Below are positions 56,636 to 64,000 of a stretch of DNA of 64,000 nucleotides, piece by piece. The notes below the pieces were generated by a model that saw nothing but the letters and a program-made list of their open reading frames with translations, was not told where the DNA came from and ran no database searches. Every line of letters starts with the position of its first letter. Position 1 is the first letter of the stretch. Location: positions 137,215,064-137,279,063 of the forward strand of contig CM060961.1 of NCBI GenBank assembly GCA_030765045.1. The letters run 5' to 3'. Made by a program: the position numbers and the translations under genes. The stretch is from Tenodera sinensis (lineage: Eukaryota > Arthropoda > Insecta > Mantodea > Mantidae).

Positions 56636-57940
56636 AGCCCATGAAGTCCTCTTCATTCTGAATTACTCTTATTGTTAGATAACTCATAAGGCGTAAGAGA
56701 TAGACAAAATCATACTACACTAAAAAGGTACGTCTCGTTAAGACATACAGTGTATGACAAAAATGTTTGTAGAGATAAACATTGTTATTGATTCGAATTT
56801 TCAAATGCTTAAACTTCTCAAATAGGAAATAATTATTCTCCCCATGCAAAGAAAATGGAATTTCAAAGGCATTATATGATGACCAGCTCTTGAAAGATTT
56901 GGTTATCGTTTAAGCCTACCGTGTTCCCATAGTCCCATTGTGTCTACGAGGAGAACAAAAAAGTGCAGTGTTTTGCCTGTCCGCGTCCTCGGCGCTCGTT
57001 GCCGTCCGCCGCTATGATAGAAAGGCGCGGATAAAACCATACAACATTTTAAAAACTACTTTTAAAGACTATGCTTACCAAGTTTGTGAAAGGAGATACT
57101 GAAACTGGACATCGTCGTTGTTCTTACATTTCTGGCACCTCTTTAGGAACTATCCATCACTCGCCGTAGTTCACGTTAAGAAATGCTGGTAATTTCTTGG
57201 TGGATATTTTGTTTTAATTTTTCCAGAATGTATGGGTTTGTCTTGTACACGTTATGTTTTAAGCTACCCCAGATACAGAAATCGCTTACTGGAGCTCTGA
57301 GAAACCTTTCTCCGCTAATGACACACCATACACCAATTTTTTCATCATGAGGGTGTACATCGTGAACAACATTAGGTTCTTAGTTATAGGTCATTTTTCT
57401 GTTTTCGAGTTAAGAATTCATGCCCGAACATACGTGAATACAATTCCGCCCCCCCCCCCTTAGAGAATTAACAAACAAGGAGCGTGATTTTGCCTTTTTT
57501 CAACAAGACTCTGCACTACGGCCAATCTTTCGATGAGAGCAATTTAAGTGTGTTTCAGGACAGAATTATTAATAGAAAGTTGTGGTCGACCTAATCCCCT
57601 GTGGTTTCTATCTCTGGGGCAACTTAAAACATAAAGTGTGCAAGACAAACCCACAAACCTTGGAAGAATTAAAACAAAATTGTCCGCCAGGAAATTGATA
57701 GCATTTCTCAACGTGAACTACGGCGATTGATGGGCAGTTTCCTAAAGAAGTGTCAACAGTGTGGGAAACGACAACGACAGTGGGCAGTTTTAGCATCTCC
57801 TTTCATTAAGTTGGTCAGTAATGCCTTTAAAAGTAGTTTTTAAAATACTGTATGGTTTTATCCGCGCCTTTCTATGATAGCGGTAGACGGCAACAAGCAC
57901 CGAGAATACAGACAGGTAAAACACCGCGCAGCCCGTTCGG

Positions 57941-57975
<35 letters not shown>

Positions 57976-58113
57976 CTCCCGGTACAAGGAGATAAGCTAT
58001 AAGACAATCTATTCAAATGTTCACCTTGATTAACATGAAGAATCAGCCATTTTTAAGAACAGTTATAGTACCAAAGCGAGTAGACAAAGTAATGTGAGTG
58101 AAATATCAGAATT
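56636..58113 (+). repeat. RF1 copy K, 5'-truncated and split
   Basis: The 3' half of RF1 runs from 56636 to about 56962 and resumes at about 57973-58113 (ACAAGGAGATAAGC to AATGTGAGTGAAATATCAG). The interruption is the inverted transposase element. Confidence 0.75.
56963..57943. mobile_element. Foldback made of two inverted mariner-like transposase 3' ends
   Basis: Arms of about 350 bp (56963-57330 and 57565-57943) are inverted copies, sharing GAAAGGCGCGGATAAAACCA and GTAGTTCACGTT-AGAAATGC. The right arm, plus strand, encodes GFYLWGNLKHKVCKTNPQT and LEELKQN; the left arm, minus strand, encodes DFCIWGSLKHNVYKTNP, with HDEKIGVWC further upstream (about 57355). Both C-termini point outward, so both outer ends are element 3' ends. 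A poly-T run (57944-57972) borders the right side. Confidence 0.7.
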
Positions 58114-58599
58114 TTATATTGTACCTATCGATTATAAAGGGTTTATTTGGAACTAGTACCTAATTAGCGATTAGCTAAAGGTGAAAATTATAATTTAATA
58201 CGGCATTGAAGAGCTGAAGATGCATTTTTGCATTACAAATTTAGAATGTGCATTTTCCCCTGGAATATGCATTTATACACATTATCAAACTCATTGAAAC
58301 TATGCATGAAAGTGTGAATTACAAAGCATAGAACTTCCGCATATCTTTAAATACAAAAGAAAGAGCATCATATAAATCCGAGCTCTAGTAATGAGAATAG
58401 TTTTATTTGTATCCTTTGGTGGTTATAGATATAGCAGTGTAATGTTTTTCATCATGAAAAGTCACGAGTGTTCCATTGGTAAGCAACCGTTACTGCATAA
58501 TATAATCATGCATACGATTGCTTTTCGCAAAGGATGAGTCGTCGACAGTAGATATGTCGTGAGCTTCAGGACCTGATATCTCCCAGTTCTCTTACGCCC
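58114..58599. other. No recognisable gene
   Basis: AT-rich. Confidence 0.5.
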
Positions 58600-58870
58600 A
58601 AGAAACTGTAGGTTATTCCGTTGGTGAAACTTAATAGTGATTTCATGCATCAACTACCGTGGAATCATCTATCAACAGAAAATGCTACCATTATTCTCCA
58701 GTTTGGCGTGACAGTTTTGAAGAAGCTCATTGAACATATTTTATGGAAAACCTTTGTACTGCATCCAATCGACTGGCGCCTGCATCATGATAATGCATGC
58801 CTCACGATTCTCATGTTGTTAGCCATGTGAAACCAAAGTTGCGGGAGAAATGGTCTTCAGGGCAATTTTG
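58600..58870 (+). pseudogene. mariner transposase fragment
   Basis: TVLKKLIEHI, then DWRLHHDNACLTILML. WRLHHDNA contains the second catalytic Asp block of mariner transposases. Then VVSHVKPKLREKW in another frame. No TIRs found; a short relic. Confidence 0.6.
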
Positions 58871-59459
58871 GAAGGCGAGTTGTGGCACGTATTCTGCGAT
58901 TTACGTGTACTTTGAGCTAGTGTATGCAACTTTAGGAACACTTTGTCCAGCTTTCACTGTGCTTTACGAGTGCTCATTGTCATTTCTAATGTGGTCTAGT
59001 TCAACATTTACTATGACTTCACTTAGTTCACACTGCCATACAGTACATGCCGCTACTGCGCGAGATTAGACACGTCTTGAGTTCGACTCCCCTGCGAGTT
59101 AATCATCCGAAGAAGAGGCGGTTGTACGAATGTGATGTACTGCTATGAGCCTGTGTGGTGAAGACATAAGTTGCAACATGGTGGACAAAGAGAAAAGTTT
59201 GCGTTTTCTGGCAGAGACAACTACAGAATAAATGTTTTCAATGTTATTATTGACAGGCTGTGTTAAAAATTGTAAAGTGGATGTAGGTAATGTGTATGAA
59301 GGACTGTTTGCTAATTTTGATTTTCTTTGGGAGTTAGACATAAAACAAAATTTTCGAATGGGCTCATACTTTAAGAGCGACTTATTCGGACAACATAGAG
59401 GATGAACTCGACAATGAATGGAGTCACCATCTATGCTATACGGTCAACAATTTAGTTTA
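58871..59459. other. No confident gene
   Basis: May include degraded hAT sequence to the right. A B-box-like GAGTTCGACTCCCC lies near 59080 without a good box A. Confidence 0.35.
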
Positions 59460-59940
59460 AAAAAGTCATTGGTGTGTCTGTATAAAACACTCCATAAGAA
59501 AGGCCTCTTGCATGCTTATCCTAATATTGGTGTATATTTCTATGTAAACCTATAGCAAATTGTTCAGCAGAGAGATCATTTTCATTGCTCAAGAGAGTTA
59601 AAAATTATCTTTGTTCAACAACACGTCAACAGAAACTGAATGCTATGTCAAATCTTTGTATCGAGTCTGATGTGCTTCGTCAAAGCGACGTCGTCAATGC
59701 TTACTCTATGAAGAAAGTATGTAGGAAAGTGTTATAATTTACAAGCAAGATGCATGTATTTTTATTCAAAATCATTCATGTTTTGCGAATTGTAACTTTC
59801 ATTTAATGTTGTCTCATTTGAAACTAATTTAATCTCATACCTGTATAATATCTGCTTATATTGTTTGGGGAAAATTGGGGACGAAAAACTTTAGCACTGC
59901 CTAGGGGCGGCAAAATACATAAATCCAGCTCTGGTTATGG
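59460..59940 (+). pseudogene. hAT transposase C-terminus and 3' end
   Basis: LYKTLHKKGLLHAYPNIGVY is followed, after a frame change, by ANCSAERSFSLLKRVKNYL and RQQKLNAMSNLCIESDVLRQ, the hAT dimerisation domain, then a stop near 59735. Downstream at about 59890-59935, CCTAGGGGCGGCAAAATACA and a CCAGCTCTGG end look like a hAT 3' TIR region. The copy is 5'-truncated. Confidence 0.75.
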
Positions 59941-60114
59941 GTTCCGCTAGTTCATAAAATCAAGTACATATATTGATTATTACCAGTATTGGTTTTGGTG
60001 ATGCTGCTATTAAAAAAACTCCGTAGTTGGCAAGGGGTTTAAAGTCACTTCGTTAAATTCATTCAAAAGTTAATATTTTAAGGAACTAGGTTCATAATAC
60101 TTATGGTTCCCGTT

Positions 60115-60245
60115 TCTTACCTTCTCTACTACGTATAGTAAGTAGGAAGTGCTTATTTTATTCCACTAAAAATCGATACCGAGATTTCACCGGAAATACC
60201 TACATGTTTTGAGATTCCCTGGATCCAAAAAAGTTAGAACTTTTA

Positions 60246-60327
<82 letters not shown>

Positions 60328-60592
60328 AGCCCGAATGTATGTGAACAGCATAACTCAAAAAACAAGAGTCGTTTAAATACCAAACTTGGTATTTAAGTTC
60401 AGCATCTCCCAAGGATGCAACACGAAGATTTTCTAGATAATCCCTCCACCACAACTAGCCTTTACATGGAACATTTTTCGAAAATTTTTTTTCTTTCAAA
60501 AATGGCTTTAACGATTTTGATTAAAGTACCACGTGTTTAAGATATTTTCAGCATAAATTAAATATTTATCTTTAATTTTCTAGGGATGTCAA
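60115..60592 (+). repeat. RF1 copy G, 3'-truncated, with (CT)n(GT)n
   Basis: 5' half of RF1 with a composite CT/GT microsatellite at 60253-60327. Confidence 0.85.
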
Positions 60593-61279
60593 ATTCTTCA
60601 CAGAACAAAAAATACAATGTGATCACAGAGCAGGTGAATATATTTTATTTCGCTATTGAAATGTTAATAACCACGTTAATAGTCGTGATGATAATCCTGA
60701 TATTCTTAGTAACCATAGCATCGCTGCAATATGCAGTTAGGTTTCGTAAGGAAGTATAAAACAAACGTGGCTGATAAGTAAGTCAATATGACATCCATCA
60801 AAGTTTATAGACAGTAGTTTGGCTTCATGAAGGAGGATGTGCCAGCAACACCGTGGAAACAGAATTAAATTTCTTTGCCGCTTTGGTGCAGAAGCGCCAA
60901 GGAGAGCAACGGATTGGCGTGGGGTAAAAGTGCATTCGCAGTTAGTATTGTGAAAGACCGTTGCTGAAGTGATAGGCAGAGGTGGCTTCCCGAAGGTGAG
61001 AAACATGCCACGCTGTTGAGGTATCAGTGGAAGGGTTCCCCTGAAATCTACTTGGAACATATCTCTACAGCTTCGCATTCCGTGTTTGACAGCGATTAAA
61101 CACGTCCGAAGGTTGATACAAAGCTCAAGCATTACTTCCATTGCACGCCAATAAATTAAGCCATACTGATACGAATGCACCTAGAGCTATGTGGGACGCT
61201 TCTTAAGGTTCTGTTCGCAATATTCCCTTGATAATGCCTTCTTCGCAGATAAATATGCTACTGGAGCATGCGTTCATGA
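60593..61279. other. No recognisable gene
   Basis: A 147-codon minus frame (61180-60737) has no domain I recognise. It could be a shadow of a decayed plus-strand transposon. Confidence 0.35.
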
Positions 61280-61735
61280 AATATCGTCATTCGAGATAGA
61301 GAAAGCCCATCTTTTAAGTGTCACGATGGACTGAGTGTAGCACAGATTTTCGACCCGCTCTTCTTCCACGGTTCCGTTAATGGACCAGCCTGAAGTGCTT
61401 AAACAATGGTTAATGAAACATTTAAAATAGTCAGGTATCGAAGACACTGCGATCCTCGCCAACGCAATTCGCATTGCAAGTGTGCGAATAGAACCTTTCT
61501 CAACCGCTGGATTGGAAGAATATCTGCTGACAATCAAGCTCCTTTGCTTAGCCTCCGAACTCACAGCTGATAATACTCTCTGAGAGTTCATCAAGAATAA
61601 AGTGCAAAGCCAAAGTTGTAACACAATTGCAGAATTACGAAGAGCTACGCTAAATGCCTTCAACAAAGTGACTCTTGATCATCTGCTAGGACATGTTCAG
61701 CTTAGCTATGAAAATGAAGATTAATATATCGATGT
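61280..61735 (+). pseudogene. Tc1-like transposase relic
   Basis: KCHDGLSVAQIF, FFHGSVNG, SGIEDTAIL, then NRWIGRISADNQAPLLSL and TIAELRRATLNAFNKVTLDH in alternating frames. The order matches the second half of the DDE domain and C-terminus of Tc1-like transposases. Catalytic acids are not clear. Confidence 0.5.
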
Positions 61736-62018
61736 TCTGGAGCAATTAACTATCAGGTACATGTCCATATCAAACATCCAACTATACCCATTCAGAAACG
61801 GGTATTATTCTAATAGAAAGTTTAGAATTTGTAGAGCACGAGATCTTAGATTTCTTAGAAAGTATTCCTATGTCTTTTATTTCAGGTGACGATAACGCTA
61901 CTAACCATAATGATCGGATCCGTAAAGGACAAACTAGGGCACCCGTCGTAGAGATGATGTTTGAAAGCTCTTGATTTCTATTGAAAGTAAACTACACTCC
62001 AATGAAAAGAGTAAAATA

Positions 62019-63062
62019 ATCTGATGTGTTACACTCACCTGACTTTCTCCACTCTTGTACTAACCATTCTTACAAACTCTTATTCCTATATCTTCTTCGT
62101 GCTAGTTGAGATAAACATTTTCGCAAATTATCTTATTATTTATTTCTTTGTAGGTGCAGTTCAAATCTCACCCAGAACGATGGTTTAAGCGTGTTTTTAA
62201 ACGTAAAAGAACTCCTGGGGGACGAAATTCAGGCACACTGTCTACGCTGATGTGATCATGGTAATTGACAGCGTCGTTAAACAACAAACTAGGTTTTTCC
62301 CTTGTAGGTGCAAGGGGAATATGGGGATAGAGTAGGCTTTGAGCGATAGTAAAATCTTTTAAATCTTTCAAATTCCATTCTCTTTGCACGGTTAACACAA
62401 AAAATGAATAACGATGTTCCATTTGACAAAAGTATAAGTTCTCCAAAACTCACTCAAATAACAAGGCACACCTCCGAAATGGTTCATTCTACCAAAAAAA
62501 AAGTTTGAACATAAATTGTGTATCAAGATCTACATTTTCTGTGTAGTAAGATTTGGTCTATCTCTTACGGTTTACCAGTTATGCAAAAGTCATCAAGAGT
62601 AAATATGACTACGGAAAATACAAGATGTACATTTCATGTATCATAAACATATCTCAAACATATGACATTTTAATAAAAATCCTTAGAGCCATTTTCAAGA
62701 AAATAAAAATTTTCGAAAAAGTTTCCATGTAACGGTTAGTTTAGGGTGGAGGAATTTTCTTTAAAATCTTCGTGTCGCATCCTTTATTATTAGGATTAAT
62801 ATTAAATTAAATTAATTTTAACTTTAAACTTTAAACATTAAACTTAAATACCAACTTTGTTTTCAACTGAATTTTCGTTTTTAAATTGTGCTATCTATAG
62901 GCTGACCGACAGACACGCACGCACACACGGACCTTTTTCTAAAAATACTTTTTTTTCATTCAGAGGACCTCAAAATATATTTCCGGTGAAATCTTGTTAT
63001 CGAATTTTTGGGTGGAATACAATACTTCTCCACTTTACTATACGTAGTAGAGAAAGTAAAAA
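62019..63062 (-). repeat. RF1 copy H with nested SINE-alpha
   Basis: Reverse RF1 from ATCTGATGTGTTACACTCAC to CGTAGTAGAGAAAGTAAA. Contains a SINE insertion and an AT-rich ~60-bp insert near 62787-62845. Confidence 0.85.
62159..62301 (+). mobile_element. SINE-alpha fragment with 11-bp TSD
   Basis: Starts within the B-box region (TTCAAATCTCACCC), then GGGGACGAAATTCAGGCACA, GATGTGATCATGG and GCGTCGTTAAACAACAAACT. Flanked by exact TTGTAGGTGCA (62148-62158 and 62302-62312), a single site in other RF1 copies. Confidence 0.8.
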
Positions 63063-63139
63063 GAGCAAATATGAGAGCTCGATTGCGCATATGCGTTGCG
63101 AAATTGCGAATTGGGACTGAATGTTCCGAGAAGACTGTG

Positions 63140-63142
<3 letters not shown>

Positions 63143-63171
<29 letters not shown>
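63143..63171. repeat. (GA)n microsatellite
   Basis: About 14 GA units. Confidence 0.9.
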
Positions 63172-63173
<2 letters not shown>

Positions 63174-63399
63174 TGGATATGTAATATACTGCACACCCAC
63201 TGCGACAAGTCACGAGCCGCCACTGATTTCTTCTATTCCCGACATTTATCCCTTGTCATCGTCTGAACTGTCATTTTCATTATTTCTCCTTAAAATGGAG
63301 GCAATGGCATACACACGTCATGCAGTCATTTGTACTCTGTGTACTCTTTGAAATATAATATATATAAAACAGGGTTGTTCATTATCGTAATATGAACTA
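63172..63399. other. No recognisable gene
   Basis: No motif seen. Confidence 0.5.
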
Positions 63400-63407
63400 T
63401 TTATAAA

Positions 63408-63640
63408 GCTACGTAGGCTTTCACGGCCGGCGTCTGAATTGTAGCAAGAAGTATCTTCCGGGCTGTTATGCCGTGGTCTGCTGGAGATCTGTCTTCGTTT
63501 ACAACTGCGGTAAACATCTTCAGTGGCGTTGTCGCAGTTGTCGCAGTTGTGTTACCGCAGTTGTAAACGAAACTTCTGGAAGACAGATCTCCAGCAGACC
63601 ACGGCATAACAGCCCGGAAGATACTTCTTTCTACAATAAA
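63408..63640. mobile_element. Penelope-type terminal foldback
   Basis: Left arm 63438-63513 and right arm about 63553-63637 are inverted copies (AAGTATCTTCCGGGCTGTTA, TGCCGTGGTCTGCTGGAGAT). The right arm holds an extra 10 bases (around 63569-63579). The arms carry the CCACGGC-TA-AGCCCGGAAG sequence shared with the Penelope-type fragment at 34.1 kb. The loop has a tandem GTCGCAGTT duplication. Confidence 0.7.
63489..63523 (-). ncRNA. Decayed hammerhead motif in foldback
   Basis: On the minus strand: CTGAAGA (63517-63523), stem GTTTAC/GTAAAC (63510-63515 with 63497-63502) around loop CGCAGTT, then GAAG instead of GAAAC. Cleavage site lost, apparently by the 10-base deletion that distinguishes the arms. 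Confidence 0.45.
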
Positions 63641-64000
63641 CTATTTACTTCCTGTTTACTAAGGATAGGTTAGCTCACTGTACTTTCGCTGAAGGACATT
63701 CGTCTAGAACGAACGAGGAGCCTATGACTAATATTGTGTTGAACTTTGCGTTTAGTTAGTATTGTCGTATCCTTGTGTCAAGGCTTGTGTTAGAATTTGC
63801 AATGTGGCTGCCACAAGCTAAGCAGTTGCGGGGTTTGTGTAGTTGAGGTTTTTGAGTGCAATTAATTCCTAACCAAAGAAGAGCCTTGAGTCATAAAGAA
63901 TTCGAAAAGCTGCAAAAGAAGGGATTTTTAAAGCAATACAGTCTGTCCAAGGCGGTCGCGTGCAGGGTTGCAGAGGAAACATGAGAGGTTAGAATACCAG
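63641..64000. other. No recognisable gene
   Basis: Nothing recognised up to the window edge. Confidence 0.5.

Noticed and set aside
60737..61180. A 147-codon minus-strand gene
   Set aside because: No recognisable domain, and flanked by a plus-strand transposase relic; treated as chance or antisense.
1..64000. Integrated retrovirus or LTR retrotransposon
   Set aside because: I found no LTR pair, protease, integrase or envelope-like reading frame; all reverse transcriptases here are non-LTR or Penelope type.

Overview
This is a eukaryotic, AT-rich, repeat-dominated window with no recognisable host gene. The mixture of Tc1/mariner, hAT, P-like and Helitron DNA transposons, Penelope-like elements, CR1/L2-like and Jockey-like LINEs, several tRNA-headed SINEs and long microsatellites points to an arthropod, most likely an insect with a large repeat-rich genome. 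A cockroach or termite relative is possible, but that is an inference from the transposon spectrum and nothing in the window proves it. No rRNA, functional tRNA, CRISPR or bacterial-style operon is present.

Layout. 0-7 kb: a Jockey-like reverse transcriptase relic cut by a poly-T tract, a DDE transposase relic, a LINE 3' end, a Tc1-like deletion derivative with long terminal inverted repeats (TIRs), and a large (CCTA/CCCA)n array split by a hAT element with an exact 8-bp target-site duplication (TSD). 7-13 kb: a hammerhead-ribozyme-like motif, then the best-preserved element, a CR1/L2-like LINE (ORF1 with 2A-like, PHD and SGNH-esterase parts; ORF2 with APE endonuclease and reverse transcriptase, broken by one frameshift). 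13-22 kb: RNase H relic, an interrupted Penelope-like element, a 2.45-kb TIR element carrying a Tc1-like transposase, a ZMYM1-like hAT relic and a second Penelope fragment.

23-36 kb: copies of a ~0.87-kb repeat called RF1 here, Helitron-like elements (one with a ~119-bp minisatellite), a P-like element with THAP start, subterminal inverted repeats and 8-bp TSD, SINEs, a LINE reverse transcriptase and a long inverted-arm element. 36-46 kb: Jockey-like LINE with a 58-bp nested LINE tail, a Helitron with Pif1-like helicase remains, a short hAT MITE and a Tc1-like derivative. 46-64 kb: a Gag-like LINE ORF1, foldback and hAT MITEs, more RF1 copies with SINEs inserted, a mariner, an inverted transposase duplication, further hAT and Tc1-like relics, and a Penelope-type foldback.

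The elements do not form a pathway. They record layers of insertion: SINEs and foldbacks sit in RF1, a P-like element sits in a Helitron, and LINE tails sit in LINEs. The observations most worth checking are the three hammerhead-like motifs with covarying stems, the 2A-like site and single in-frame stop of the LINE, the P-like element, and the RF1 family with its embedded microsatellites.
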